A program made the position numbers and the translations under genes. 57,980 nucleotides of DNA. Source: Actinomycetes bacterium (lineage in GTDB: Bacteria; Actinomycetota; Actinomycetes; Mycobacteriales; Mycobacteriaceae). How positions within the stretch are numbered: position 1 is the stretch's first letter; every line of letters begins with the position of its first letter. The stretch covers positions 1 through 57,980 of the forward strand of contig JAEZZR010000004.1 of NCBI GenBank assembly GCA_023418505.1, written 5' to 3'. A model generated the notes under the pieces. It made no database searches. It saw only the letters and a program-made list of their open reading frames with translations, and was not told the DNA's origin. Below are positions 8,270 to 17,016 of the stretch, piece by piece.

Positions 8270-9679
8270 ATGGATACCTTATTAACCACCGAAACCGAAG
8301 TTCGCACCCTGGCATATTTGCTGGAAAGCGCGGAACGGCCGAAGCTAAACCAGCTACCCCAACAATCCCATTTCATTGCGCTGGATACCGAACGCGCCGG
8401 CGCCTACCGCTACGATGATCGTGCGTTCGTGCTGCAGCTCCACCATCCCGCCGTAGGTAGTGTGCTGATCGATGCCGAAGCTTTCGCCCATACTGAAGTC
8501 TCCCATCCTGAGACCTCCCACGCCGAGAGCACGAATACCCAGATCACCCGCACTTATCCTGGCTTGAAAACGCTCTGGGATTCCATTGCAGATCTTCCTT
8601 GGGTGCTTCACGACGCTACAACCGATCTGCCGGCACTCACCGCATTGGGCGCGCATCCAACGCAGGTTTTTGATACTCGAATTGCGGCTCAGCTTGCTAG
8701 TTTTCCGCAAAATAACCTGCGCTATTTAGTTGAAAAACTCGTGGGCGTGACTTTGCACAAAACCCATGGTCGCGAAGACTGGTCGATTAGGCCACTACCA
8801 GAAGATTGGGTGCAATACGCTATCGACAATGTTCGCTTTCTTGGCCAACTCGCAGCAAATCTCCAGGATATTTTAGCCGAGCAGGATCGCCTGAACTGGT
8901 TTTGGCAAGAGTGTGATCACCTTTTACAGCAGTTCACAACCACCTCGATGCCACTGATCAATGAGGATTGGCGCAACATCAAAGGCGCAGGCCGCATTAA
9001 GAATCCCCGGAGTCAGGCTGTGGCAACTGCCCTGTTCGAGCACCGAAATTCTGTAGCAGCGCGGTTCGACATTAGCCCAACGTCGGTTTTGCCCCATCAC
9101 ACGATCTTGGATCTGGCAGCAAAACCACCTACTACAGCGCGTTTCACCAGTGTGATCGTGCGTGGTGCAGCTAAACGCCTACCCCAAGATATTCAACAAA
9201 CTGTTGCTGAGCGGGAAAAATCTCGCGGATTCCGATTACCATCGCCACGCTCCTGGCATCAGGTTATTTCACAGGCGCTGGAAGAATACGACCAACGCCA
9301 GCAAAGCTCCCACAATTCCGACGCAAACGACGTGCCGGTCAAATCCCCATCGAAGACTCCAACCAAATATCTTCACCCACGCCACCAAGGCGCAGTCGAA
9401 TCTCAGACCGAGCAGTTAATCACCGCTTTGCACACGGTGGCGGAGTACTTTCAGCTCGATCCTGCATCGCTGGCTACCACAAAGGTATTGCGGGAACTGG
9501 CCTGGCTGATCGTTGAAAACCAGGAATCCGAAGTTCGCAAACCATGCCGCCACATCACCACCGGACAAATCCATGCCTGGCTCCGCGATCTTGGTTTGCG
9601 GCCCTGGCAAGCAGAGGTTCTAGCCTCGAATTTCTACTTCGCGGTCAGTTACCCTGCCACCGGATCTGATCCCGCCTGA
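8270..9679 (+). CDS. rnd: Ribonuclease D-like 3'-5' exonuclease with HRDC domain
   Basis: 469 residues from the ATG at 8270. The frame stays open upstream into the DUF3000 gene, but the ATG preceded by GGGA avoids that overlap. DEDDy exonuclease: D39 and E41 in IALDTERAGAY, LHDATTDLPALTALG, and the third motif YAIDNVRFLGQL. An HRDC nucleic-acid-binding domain follows near residues 200-275 (GRIKNPRSQAVATALFEHR). The family trims tRNA and other stable RNA 3' ends. A His/Glu/Ser-rich insertion lies at about residues 70-88. The 3' end overlaps the convergent methyltransferase by 31 bp, in the slot where dxs usually lies. Confidence 0.9.
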   Translation: MDTLLTTETEVRTLAYLLESAERPKLNQLPQQSHFIALDTERAGAYRYDDRAFVLQLHHPAVGSVLIDAEAFAHTEVSHPETSHAESTNTQITRTYPGLKTLWDSIADLPWVLHDATTDLPALTALGAHPTQVFDTRIAAQLASFPQNNLRYLVEKLVGVTLHKTHGREDWSIRPLPEDWVQYAIDNVRFLGQLAANLQDILAEQDRLNWFWQECDHLLQQFTTTSMPLINEDWRNIKGAGRIKNPRSQAVATALFEHRNSVAARFDISPTSVLPHHTILDLAAKPPTTARFTSVIVRGAAKRLPQDIQQTVAEREKSRGFRLPSPRSWHQVISQALEEYDQRQQSSHNSDANDVPVKSPSKTPTKYLHPRHQGAVESQTEQLITALHTVAEYFQLDPASLATTKVLRELAWLIVENQESEVRKPCRHITTGQIHAWLRDLGLRPWQAEVLASNFYFAVSYPATGSDPA

Positions 9680-10992
9680 ACAAAACCACCGATAGTTTCT
9701 ACGTGGCTGGTGCCCGGAAAAGCATCAACAACATCGAGTGTTACCAGCTGATAGCCTGCTTCTCGCCATGTTGCAGCATCACGCGCAAAGGTCGCAGGAT
9801 CACATCCGATGTGAATCACCACTGGCGGTTGCCGCTTCGCAATCGCCTTAATGGCCTCCGCACCAGCACCAATACGTGGTGGGTCGAGCACTACGACGTC
9901 GGCAGCCTTATCTCCCATGCCAGCCGCCCGGCCTGCTCCGTCCTGCCGTAACACACGTGCCACTTCCCCGGTGACGAACGAAATCTGCGGATAGGCATTC
10001 TTCGTGGCTCGCTCGCCTAGTTGAGCTGCTTGCGGATGGTTTTCCACCGACCACACCTCACCCTTGGCACCAACGACGCGCGCAAGCGAAACAGCAAACA
10101 CGCCGACTCCACCGTAAAGATCCCACGCCACTTTCGGTGCCTTTGGCAACTGCGCCTGATCCTGAGCACTATCGCATCGTAAGGCGCTCTGCCACAATTT
10201 CGGAACCAGCTTCTGAATTCGATCCGAATAAAACTGCGTGGCTCCCCGATGCGCTTGCCAAAAGCCGTCGACCGGCACCGAAAACCGCACGCCATCACTA
10301 AAATGCGTGGTAGTTAGGTCTCCTTGTATTGCTTGCCGACGACGCTTTCTGCCTTTTCCAGACACCAGCGCTACATGTAACTGCTCTTCGGCGTCATAGA
10401 CTGCGAAGAGTTGCGCTGGAGCTCGCACATCAGTCACAGACGCATTAGTCAGGGCATCTTGCAAAGGCGAAGCCGCCGAAGCGTCAAGGAGTTGATTGAG
10501 TGGCTCGACATTCTGCCGACAGGCACGCGTAATCAATTCATGCGAACGCTCTTGCCGCAGTCCCACTACGCCATCGCGCACAGCCAATCGCATCCGAGTG
10601 CGCCAATGTGCCGTAGGCTCTAGCGAAATCGCTGAGATCTGCGGAAGCTGATCACCATCGAATTTGCCGATCCGCTGCAGACAATCCGTGACGATTGCCT
10701 GCTTTAGTTCCAGGGCATAGGCAAAGTCGATGTAGTCCCAGTCGCAGCAGCCGGCCCCGGCCTGATGGGCAGGACACAGCTGTGTTACACGATGCGGGGA
10801 GGGCTCTAAAACCTCAGGCACATCGCCACGCCAGACTTTGGCCGATGGATTTCTAATCTGAAGCCGCACGCGTTCGCCGGGAATGCCGCCAGTGACGAAG
10901 ATAACCCGGCCATCAAGACGCGCAATCATCTCCCCGCCGTGCGCCGGCTGGGAGATGACTGTCTGGAAAATATGATCCGCTGAAGTGCTCAA
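9649..10992 (-). CDS. TRAM-domain class I SAM-dependent RNA (uracil-C5) methyltransferase
   Basis: 447 residues, TrmA/RumA-type. An N-terminal TRAM domain (about 5-65, GEMIARLDGRVIFVTGGIPGERV) is followed by a Cys cluster (CPAHQAGAGCCDWDY) and the SAM-binding fold (WDLYGGVGVFAVSLAR, VVVLDPPRIGAG). The catalytic Cys is in HIGCDPATFARD. The target is probably a uridine in rRNA or tRNA, but the exact site cannot be read. The start is TTG with no strong ribosome binding site. It is downstream of DUF3710 and convergent with rnd. Confidence 0.87.
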   Translation of the reverse strand: MSTSADHIFQTVISQPAHGGEMIARLDGRVIFVTGGIPGERVRLQIRNPSAKVWRGDVPEVLEPSPHRVTQLCPAHQAGAGCCDWDYIDFAYALELKQAIVTDCLQRIGKFDGDQLPQISAISLEPTAHWRTRMRLAVRDGVVGLRQERSHELITRACRQNVEPLNQLLDASAASPLQDALTNASVTDVRAPAQLFAVYDAEEQLHVALVSGKGRKRRRQAIQGDLTTTHFSDGVRFSVPVDGFWQAHRGATQFYSDRIQKLVPKLWQSALRCDSAQDQAQLPKAPKVAWDLYGGVGVFAVSLARVVGAKGEVWSVENHPQAAQLGERATKNAYPQISFVTGEVARVLRQDGAGRAAGMGDKAADVVVLDPPRIGAGAEAIKAIAKRQPPVVIHIGCDPATFARDAATWREAGYQLVTLDVVDAFPGTSHVETIGGFVQAGSDPVAG

Positions 10993-11030
10993 AATTGAGT
11001 GTGAACAATTAGGTTCGAAAACTAGGCTGA

Positions 11031-11777
11031 TTACGCTTGCGCCGAGCCATTTCCTTGATTTTGCTGATGCTGAGCATAAGCCTGGCGAATTTGTTCTGCC
11101 ATAGCAGAAGGCAAGGTCACTGGTAGTGGCTGTCCAGCTGGCATTGGCTGCTCGCCACGGGCGACGAACACACGCTCAACAACGCCGCGCGCCAATTCCG
11201 AAAGCTTCTCACTGTGTTCTGCCGGACCGGATGCAGTAATGCGGAACATCCAGCGTGGGCCTTCAGCGCCGATGATGCGCATCGCCATGTCGTTACCGGT
11301 AGCGACGATTTCTTCGCCCCAAGGGCCGGATTCGACCGAGACAGTCAGGCCATCGGATTCCAATCCGTCACTGATGTCCGACACCGATGCTTGCCACTGT
11401 CCACCCGAAGTAGGAGCTGCGAAAGCTACTGGGGTTAGCCGGCCGTACTGAGTCGCCAAATGCAGCATCGTAGGGCCTTGTGGGCCCATCTCTACCTGGA
11501 TATCTGCTTCCTGTGGCACTGGCAGCAAGATCGAACCCAGGTTCACACTTGCCTTGGCAAAGTCGGAAAAATCGAAAGTATCCGGATCAGCTTCAGCTGC
11601 GTCGAATGGGCCGCCGACGATATTAGTAGCCGCAACATTGGCGGCATCGTCGTTAGCGGAATTGGACTGAGCAACAGAGTCCGTACCCGCGACGGTGTCT
11701 TCTGTGACTTCGGAAACTGCCGATGGCTCGGCTGATGCTTCCGGCTGATCCTGCTTCTTCTTTCCGAAAGGCCACAT
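11031..11777 (-). CDS. DUF3710 family protein
   Basis: 248 residues, conserved actinobacterial DUF3710 (Rv2696c-like) next to dut. It starts MWPFGKKKQDQ, then a Ser/Ala/Asp-rich linker to about residue 70. The conserved part follows: GSILLPVPQEADIQVEMG, GPWGEEIVATG, GPRWMFRITASGPA. The C-terminus is Gln rich. It is soluble and of unknown function. AAGGAG lies 11 nt before the ATG. It is co-oriented with dut upstream and the methyltransferase downstream. Confidence 0.87.
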   Translation of the reverse strand: MWPFGKKKQDQPEASAEPSAVSEVTEDTVAGTDSVAQSNSANDDAANVAATNIVGGPFDAAEADPDTFDFSDFAKASVNLGSILLPVPQEADIQVEMGPQGPTMLHLATQYGRLTPVAFAAPTSGGQWQASVSDISDGLESDGLTVSVESGPWGEEIVATGNDMAMRIIGAEGPRWMFRITASGPAEHSEKLSELARGVVERVFVARGEQPMPAGQPLPVTLPSAMAEQIRQAYAQHQQNQGNGSAQA

Positions 11778-11911
11778 AATTGAATAACTCCTTATTTTCT
11801 AGGTAACTAATGCCAGGTTACCGGCAAGCCGTCGATTACAGGCATAGATACCGGCATTGGTGTTGCTAAATCTTGCGCGCTTAAAGGTCCGAGTAATGAT
11901 CGAGTAAAGAT

Positions 11912-12352
11912 CTAAGTTCCCGTAGAGCCATGACCACCCATGCCACGGGCAGTATCGTCGAGGCTATCTACTTCCGTAAAAGCGCTGAGCTCCACCTGTT
12001 GGATCACTAGCTGAGCAATCCGATCCCCTTGATGAATCTCAACCGGAGTTTCTGGATCCAAATTGATCAGGCAGACTTTCAACTCACCGCGATAACCAGC
12101 ATCAACTGTGCCTGGAGCGTTGACAATCGACAGACCCTTTTTAAAAGCCAGCCCCGAACGGGGATGAACTAATCCCACGGTGCCATGCGGCAAGGCAATG
12201 GCAATGCCAGTAGAAATCAATGCGCGATGCCCAGGTAAAAGGGTGACCGATTCGTCTGCGAATAGGTCGGCTCCTGCGTCGTCTGCATGTGCCCGAAGTG
12301 GCAGCTGTGCAGTAGGCGTTAACTTTTTCACTTGAACCTGAGAAGCATTCAT
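11912..12352 (-). CDS. dut: dUTP diphosphatase
   Basis: 146 residues. Trimeric dUTPase that hydrolyses dUTP to dUMP and pyrophosphate, keeping uracil out of DNA. All five motifs are present: DAGADLFA (1), PRSGLAFKKGL (2), NAPGTVDAGYRGE (3), GDRIAQLV (4) and RGMGGHGSTG (5). An ATG three codons earlier (12361) is in frame, but a TAGAAT box at 12360-12365 ends 7 nt before the ATG at 12352, pointing to leaderless translation from 12352. It is divergent from the DUF3093 gene. Confidence 0.96.
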   Translation of the reverse strand: MNASQVQVKKLTPTAQLPLRAHADDAGADLFADESVTLLPGHRALISTGIAIALPHGTVGLVHPRSGLAFKKGLSIVNAPGTVDAGYRGELKVCLINLDPETPVEIHQGDRIAQLVIQQVELSAFTEVDSLDDTARGMGGHGSTGT

Positions 12353-12413
12353 TGGCGCCATTCTAATTCACACCCCACAGCAAACCTAAGTACTTCAGGT
12401 AATATTGCCGAAC

Positions 12414-12923
12414 GTGAGTACTCCTAAGAAGCAACCAGAATTTATTTACCGCGAGCGCCTTTGGGTGCCGTGGTGGTACTGGTTTTTAGGAGCTGCAGCG
12501 GTAGTTGTGTGTACGGCACAGGTCTCTTTTAACCGCTCGCCTATCTGGTTAATCGTCGGTGGCGCAATCATTGTTGCGGTAGCGGTGTGGACTTTGCTCA
12601 CGATGTCTAAAACAGTGGTTGCCGTGGAAGTAGACGAAGCCGGCGAAAAGTGGCTGCATGCGGGTAATGCGATTTTGCCAGCGTCGGTAGTGTCGCGGAG
12701 TTTAGATGTGCCGGCATCAGCACATCAGAATGCATTGGGCCGTCAATTAGATCCAGCGGCGTTTTTGGTCACTCACGCATGGATCCCCACCATGGTGCTG
12801 CTGGTGCTTGATGATCCAGACGACCCCACGCCGTACTGGCTGGTTTCCACGCGCCACCCCGAAAAATTGCTCGCGGCATTCGTAGATGGCGAAAAGCTCG
12901 CGGAAAGCGAAGCTGAGAAGTAA
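12414..12923 (+). CDS. DUF3093 membrane protein
   Basis: 169 residues, actinobacterial DUF3093 (Rv2698-like), function unknown. After a short polar head (YRERLWVPWWYWF) there are two adjacent membrane segments (about 22-40 and 44-63), then a soluble cytoplasmic domain with HAWIPTMVLLVLDDPDDPTPYWLVSTRHPEKL. A TAATAT -10 box (12400-12405) lies 8 nt before the GTG at 12414, favouring it over the in-frame TTG at 12405. It has the conserved place between dut and DUF4193. Confidence 0.87.
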   Translation: MSTPKKQPEFIYRERLWVPWWYWFLGAAAVVVCTAQVSFNRSPIWLIVGGAIIVAVAVWTLLTMSKTVVAVEVDEAGEKWLHAGNAILPASVVSRSLDVPASAHQNALGRQLDPAAFLVTHAWIPTMVLLVLDDPDDPTPYWLVSTRHPEKLLAAFVDGEKLAESEAEK

Positions 12924-12929
12924 TTACCG

Positions 12930-12968
12930 CTAGATCCCCGAAAATCTCGCTAGCTTTCCGGGATCTAG
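12930..12968. terminator. Bidirectional terminator between DUF3093 and DUF4193 genes
   Basis: CTAGATCCCCGAAA (12930-12943) pairs with TTTCCGGGATCTAG (12955-12968) with one mismatch. It sits between two convergent genes, and the right arm includes the stop codon of the DUF4193 gene. Confidence 0.65.
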
Positions 12969-13261
12969 ATGCAGTCGCGACAGATTGGGAATCCGTCGCC
13001 GTTATCCTCTGCGATCAGCTTGCGATCCAGTACTAGGAAGCACTCACCGCAAGTGAATTCATTGTCGCGAACTGGGATGACATCAACTTCCAGCTCTTCG
13101 CCGGTTAGATCCGCTAGTGGGATATCAAATGGTTCTACGATTTCACCGTCGTCGGTGTCGTCGATTTGCTTGCTTTCAGCTGCTGCCTGCAGGCCTTGCA
13201 GGGATTCAGTCTCAATTTCGTCTTCGTCGCTGGTACGCGGTGCATCGTAATCAACAGGCAT
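12965..13261 (-). CDS. DUF4193 family small zinc-ribbon-like protein
   Basis: 98 residues, strongly acidic, actinobacterial DUF4193 (Rv2699c-like). The N-terminal half is disordered and Asp/Glu rich. The C-terminal half carries CGEC and CRDC pairs about 20 residues apart (FTCGECFLVLDRKL, FPICRDCI), as expected for one zinc site. Function unknown; the fold resembles DksA/TraR-type zinc fingers. A GAAAGGGA ribosome binding site precedes the ATG. Confidence 0.87.
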   Translation of the reverse strand: MPVDYDAPRTSDEDEIETESLQGLQAAAESKQIDDTDDGEIVEPFDIPLADLTGEELEVDVIPVRDNEFTCGECFLVLDRKLIAEDNGDGFPICRDCI

Positions 13262-13504
13262 TGGAAAGTATCCCTTTCTCTAAACAATGTAGTTGGTAAC
13301 CGCTTGAAAATATGAGCTGGTAAGAAAATATTCTTCAGATAGGCGGGATACTAAGCGATAAAGGCTATATCTGTCATATCTAGAGTTCAGGCATGGTTTT
13401 TGGCCACACCGTACTGTGGCTAAATCAGGAGCCTCCTCAGCCACTTACCCAGCTCCTTACTTCACCGCTTGCTTTGCTACTTATATTTGGCCGGTAATTC
13501 GCAT

Positions 13505-13510
13505 TACGAT
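13505..13510 (+). promoter_or_regulatory. -10 box of a leaderless cei transcript
   Basis: TACGAT lies 8 nt before the ATG, which places the transcription start at or next to the start codon. No Shine-Dalgarno sequence is present. Confidence 0.5.
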
Positions 13511-13518
13511 ATTCACCT

Positions 13519-14148
13519 ATGAGCCGTCACGCGAAGCCACCAGTAAAACGCAACCGTAGCGCAGTTTTGCCTGCTGGCGTCGCTTATATGTTGGTGGTCG
13601 GCTTGTTCTTAGCCGTAGCGCTTGGCGTCTGGTTGCTGGTCTTTTCCACCAAAGCCCCCGCCGTGGCGGTTAACTGTGAACGCCCCGACACCGGCGAGGC
13701 CGTATCCGCGACCTCACTTGCCGGCGAACCGTTGCTCGCTCCACGTGATATCGCAGTTCGCGTGCTCAATGCCAATGGTGAGGCCGGACAAGCCACAGAA
13801 TTATCGGAATACCTCCAGGCGTTAGGGTTCGCCCGCCCTGAGGTCGCGCCCGTAGATAACGATCCGTTGACGCCAAATCAGGATCTCAACTGCTTCGGGC
13901 AACTGCGCTTCGGACCTGATTTCGTCACCCAGCCAGCTACGCTGCATAGTTTGTTCCCTTGTTTTGAGTTAGTACAAGATGCGCGCACCGACCCTTCGGT
14001 GGATGTCGTGCTCGGTGAAGGGTTCCAAGGCTTTTCGGATTCTGCGTCGGTCCGTCGGGCGTTGACTTCGTTAAACAATGGCGAAGAGATTCCCCGCGAA
14101 TCGTTGGGAGCGCTTACCACTACTGCCTGCCTGCACAGTACGAATTAG
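13519..14148 (+). CDS. cei: Envelope integrity protein Cei (LytR_C domain)
   Basis: 209 residues. A short basic cytoplasmic head (SRHAKPPVKRNRSA) and one membrane anchor (about 18-41) precede an extracytoplasmic LytR C-terminal-type domain with APRDIAVRVLNANGEAGQATELSEYLQ. Four cysteines outside the membrane (in VNCERP, LNCFGQ, FPCFEL, TACLHS) may form disulfides. The Rv2700 orthologue is needed for normal mycobacterial envelope integrity. It is followed after 18 bp by ppgK; suhB, usually between them on the other strand, is missing. Confidence 0.87.
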   Translation: MSRHAKPPVKRNRSAVLPAGVAYMLVVGLFLAVALGVWLLVFSTKAPAVAVNCERPDTGEAVSATSLAGEPLLAPRDIAVRVLNANGEAGQATELSEYLQALGFARPEVAPVDNDPLTPNQDLNCFGQLRFGPDFVTQPATLHSLFPCFELVQDARTDPSVDVVLGEGFQGFSDSASVRRALTSLNNGEEIPRESLGALTTTACLHSTN

Positions 14149-14153
14149 CACAG

Positions 14154-14159
14154 TAAACT
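14154..14159 (+). promoter_or_regulatory. -10 box of a leaderless ppgK transcript
   Basis: TAAACT is followed by 7 nt and then the ATG of ppgK. There is no Shine-Dalgarno sequence in the 18-bp gap after cei. Confidence 0.5.
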
Positions 14160-14166
14160 TAATCGC

Positions 14167-15027
14167 ATGACTAGCGAAAACGCTCCCCAGGTTCTAAGCG
14201 ATCAGCCGGATCAGGATGGCACCACGAAGCCTACGTCTATTAATGATTACGTGGTGCCGGAACACCCAGAAGGTGTGCGCGTTGGCTTTGGTGTCGATGT
14301 CGGTGGTTCCGGTATCAAGGGTGGCCGCGTTGATTTGAGCACCGGCGAACTTATTGGCGAACGGATTAAGATCCTTACGCCTAAGCCTGCTACCCCAGAA
14401 GCGGTGGCTGCCAAGATTCGCAAGATTATTGAAATTGCGCAGTGGGATGGCCCGGTGGGTGTCACGGTTCCTTCCGTGATTCGTGGCCAGATCGCACTAT
14501 CCGCTGCGAATATCGACCCTAGCTGGGTAGATACAGATTGCCAGGCTCTACTTGCGGGGCTGACCCCAGGAAATCACACGGTAACCGTGCTTAACGACGC
14601 CGACGCCGCGGGGCTCGCCGAGGCACAGTTCGGCCCGGAACAAGCGCGCAAGGGCAACGTGGTGATGCTTACGTTCGGCACTGGCATTGGTTCAGCTTTG
14701 CTTCACGACGGACAGCTGTACCCTAACTCTGAGATCGGCCACCTGCTCATCGATGGCAAAGAAGCAGAACACATGGCCTCGTCACGGGCAAAGGAAACCG
14801 AGGAGCTTTCCTACAAGAAGTGGGCAAAGCGAGTCTCGAAGGTTCTACAGACCTATGAAGTACTGCTTTGGCCAGAGCTGTTCGTCGTAGGCGGCGGCAT
14901 TAGCCGCAAAGCTCACAAGTGGGTGGACAAGCTTGAATGCCGCACCCCAGTAGTTCCTGCCACGTTGAACAATAATGCAGGAATCGCGGGCGCTGCGTAT
15001 GCTGCAGATCAAGGCTTGCAGCCTTAG
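14167..15027 (+). CDS. ppgK: Polyphosphate glucokinase
   Basis: 286 residues, ROK-family. Phosphorylates glucose with polyphosphate (and ATP) to glucose 6-phosphate, so it supports glucose entry independent of the PTS. Phosphate-1 motif GFGVDVGGSGIKGG (40-53), catalytic region LNDADAAGLAE with D146 as probable base, GTGIGSALLHDG and the adenosine-region VVGGGISRKA are visible. It begins with a 30-residue Gln/Asp-rich head. It lies directly upstream of sigA as in other actinobacteria. The PTS genes expected near fruK are absent from this window, which may make this kinase more important. Confidence 0.94.
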   Translation: MTSENAPQVLSDQPDQDGTTKPTSINDYVVPEHPEGVRVGFGVDVGGSGIKGGRVDLSTGELIGERIKILTPKPATPEAVAAKIRKIIEIAQWDGPVGVTVPSVIRGQIALSAANIDPSWVDTDCQALLAGLTPGNHTVTVLNDADAAGLAEAQFGPEQARKGNVVMLTFGTGIGSALLHDGQLYPNSEIGHLLIDGKEAEHMASSRAKETEELSYKKWAKRVSKVLQTYEVLLWPELFVVGGGISRKAHKWVDKLECRTPVVPATLNNNAGIAGAAYAADQGLQP

Positions 15028-15086
15028 AGGCTCACTTAAGCAGTAATTGCAGTAATTACAGTAATCATTTGTACAGCTGCCGGTGT

Positions 15087-15129
15087 TGGCACTAGTTTCT
15101 AGAGCACCTTGTTTTCTGAACTAGTGCCA
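15087..15129 (+). terminator. Terminator of ppgK
   Basis: TGGCACTAGTT (15087-15097) pairs perfectly with AACTAGTGCCA (15119-15129) across a 21-nt loop and is followed by CTTTTG. It separates ppgK from sigA. Confidence 0.65.
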
Positions 15130-15227
15130 CTTTTGAGTTACACTGGTTAGTTGTCTTATCAGCAGGTGGCCGTTCGACCTACCCGGCATCGCCAGCTTCT
15201 TCATGTACATCGACGGAAAGGGCGTTC

Positions 15228-16874
15228 GTGGCAAGCAACGAACCGGAGCAGACTAGCAGTCATAGCACTGGCGAAACGGCAGCTTCGTCGGCTCCAGCGA
15301 AAAAGGCTGTCAAGAAAGCAATCAAGAAGTCTGTTAAGAAGACCGCTGCCAAGAAAACCGCAGCCAAAAAGACGGCTGCGAAAAAGACTGCTGCCAAGAA
15401 AACTGCAGCAAAAAAGACTGCGGCTAAAAAGACCACGGCTAAGAAAACTGCCAAGAAGTCTACCGCTGCAAAGAAGACCTCCGCGAAGAAAACTGCTGCG
15501 AAGAAGACCACTCGTAAGTCAACGGCTAAGAAGACTACTGCCAAGAAGGGTGCAGCTAAGAAGCGCACTTCCGCTGCAACCAAGGCAAAGGCAACTGCTG
15601 ATGAAGAAGAGTTGTTGACCGGCGCTACCCCAGAAGCCGCCGAGGGCACCGAGGAACTCGCGGACGACGCAAACCAGCTTGACCTCGATCCAGAATTCGA
15701 TGATTCGGATGATCTAGAAGACGATTCGTTGGAAGACGATTCTGACCTTTCTGATGATGATCTAGATGAAGATCTCGATTCATCTGATGATTTCGACGAC
15801 GATGAAGACGAAGACGACTCCGACGACGATGAAGACGAAGACGACTCCGACGAGGACGACGACGATAGCGACTCCGCTGACGAAATCGACGAGGTGTGGG
15901 ATGAGGATGAGTCCGCTGCCCTACGCCAAGCTCGCAAGGACGCAGAATTAACTGCCTCTGCCGACTCTGTTCGGGCGTATCTGAAGCAGATCGGTAAAGT
16001 TGCATTGCTTACCGCCGAGGAAGAGGTTTCTTTGGCTAAGCGCATCGAAGCTGGTTTGTACGCTCAGTTCAAGATGGACGAGGCGAAGGCGGAGAATACG
16101 CGGATTCCTTACGCCCAAAAGCGCGACTTGCGTGACATTGCTCGCGACGGTCGACGCGCTAAGAACCATCTGCTCGAAGCGAACTTGCGTCTTGTGGTCT
16201 CGCTGGCAAAGCGTTACACCGGCCGTGGCATGGCGTTCTTGGACTTGATTCAGGAAGGTAACCTCGGCCTGATTCGTGCCGTCGAGAAGTTCGACTACAC
16301 CAAGGGCTATAAGTTCTCCACCTACGCGACTTGGTGGATTCGCCAGGCCATCACCCGCGCTATGGCAGATCAGGCGCGTACGATTCGTATTCCTGTGCAC
16401 ATGGTTGAGGTGATCAACAAGCTTGGTCGTATTCAGCGTGAGCTGCTGCAGGATCTGGGCCGCGAACCTACTCCAGAAGAACAGGCTAAAGAGATGGATA
16501 TCTCTGAAGAAAAGGTTCTGGAAATCCAGCAGTACGCCCGCGAGCCCATCTCGTTGGATCAGACCATCGGCGATGAAGGCGACTCGCAGTTGGGTGACTT
16601 CATTGAAGACTCTGAAGCCGTGATTGCTGTCGACGCAGTCAGCTTCACCCTGCTACAAGACCAACTAGGCGAAGTGCTACACACGCTTTCCGAACGTGAA
16701 GCGGGTGTGGTGCGTCTGCGCTTCGGCTTGACCGATGGTATGCCACGCACTCTGGATGAGATCGGCCAGGTTTACGGCGTGACCCGCGAGCGTATTCGCC
16801 AGATTGAATCGAAGACGATGTCGAAATTGCGCCACCCATCGCGCTCCCAGGTGCTGCGTGACTACCTCGAGTAA
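15228..16874 (+). CDS. sigA: Principal RNA polymerase sigma factor SigA
   Basis: 548 residues. The GTG start is preceded by GGAAAGG. Residues about 20-120 are a Lys/Ala/Thr tail built from AKKTA-type repeats. About 150-225 is an almost pure Asp/Glu/Ser block. Then come the sigma-70 regions: 1.2 (SVRAYLKQIGKVALLTAEEE), 2 (LIQEGNLGLIRAVEKFDY, KFSTYATWWIRQAITRAM), 3, and 4 (LDEIGQVYGVTRERIRQIE). It is the housekeeping promoter-recognition subunit. Basic and acidic N-terminal extensions are usual in actinobacterial SigA, but these are long and sharply segregated. A strong terminator follows. Confidence 0.97.
   Translation: MASNEPEQTSSHSTGETAASSAPAKKAVKKAIKKSVKKTAAKKTAAKKTAAKKTAAKKTAAKKTAAKKTTAKKTAKKSTAAKKTSAKKTAAKKTTRKSTAKKTTAKKGAAKKRTSAATKAKATADEEELLTGATPEAAEGTEELADDANQLDLDPEFDDSDDLEDDSLEDDSDLSDDDLDEDLDSSDDFDDDEDEDDSDDDEDEDDSDEDDDDSDSADEIDEVWDEDESAALRQARKDAELTASADSVRAYLKQIGKVALLTAEEEVSLAKRIEAGLYAQFKMDEAKAENTRIPYAQKRDLRDIARDGRRAKNHLLEANLRLVVSLAKRYTGRGMAFLDLIQEGNLGLIRAVEKFDYTKGYKFSTYATWWIRQAITRAMADQARTIRIPVHMVEVINKLGRIQRELLQDLGREPTPEEQAKEMDISEEKVLEIQQYAREPISLDQTIGDEGDSQLGDFIEDSEAVIAVDAVSFTLLQDQLGEVLHTLSEREAGVVRLRFGLTDGMPRTLDEIGQVYGVTRERIRQIESKTMSKLRHPSRSQVLRDYLE
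15340..15570 (+). repeat. 15-bp-period coding repeats in sigA (KKTAA units)
   Basis: Consecutive codons for Ala-Ala-Lys-Lys-Thr recur with synonymous variation and give a highly basic tail. The synonymous differences suggest selection on the protein rather than very recent slippage. Confidence 0.8.
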
Positions 16875-16927
16875 TTTCCTTGCCTAGTTTCCTCGAGTAA
16901 GGCGCTATATTCAGCCAAGAATTAAAG

Positions 16928-16957
16928 GCTCCCGAGTAGATTCATCTACTCGGGAGC
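16928..16957 (+). terminator. Terminator of sigA
   Basis: GCTCCCGAGTAGA and TCTACTCGGGAGC form a perfect 13-bp stem with a TTCA loop, followed by TCCCTTTT. It also lies downstream of the convergent transporter gene. Confidence 0.9.
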
Positions 16958-17016
16958 TCCCTTTTGCTTCTTTCTTTTTAGTGAAGCCAGATTGCTCTAT
17001 TCCTAGAGACTGAGGC

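Noticed and set aside
15260..16045. Open frame of 261 codons on the minus strand opposite sigA
   Set aside because: It is the mirror of the AKKT and Asp/Glu repeats of sigA and translates to low-complexity Ser/Ala/Val without start signals.
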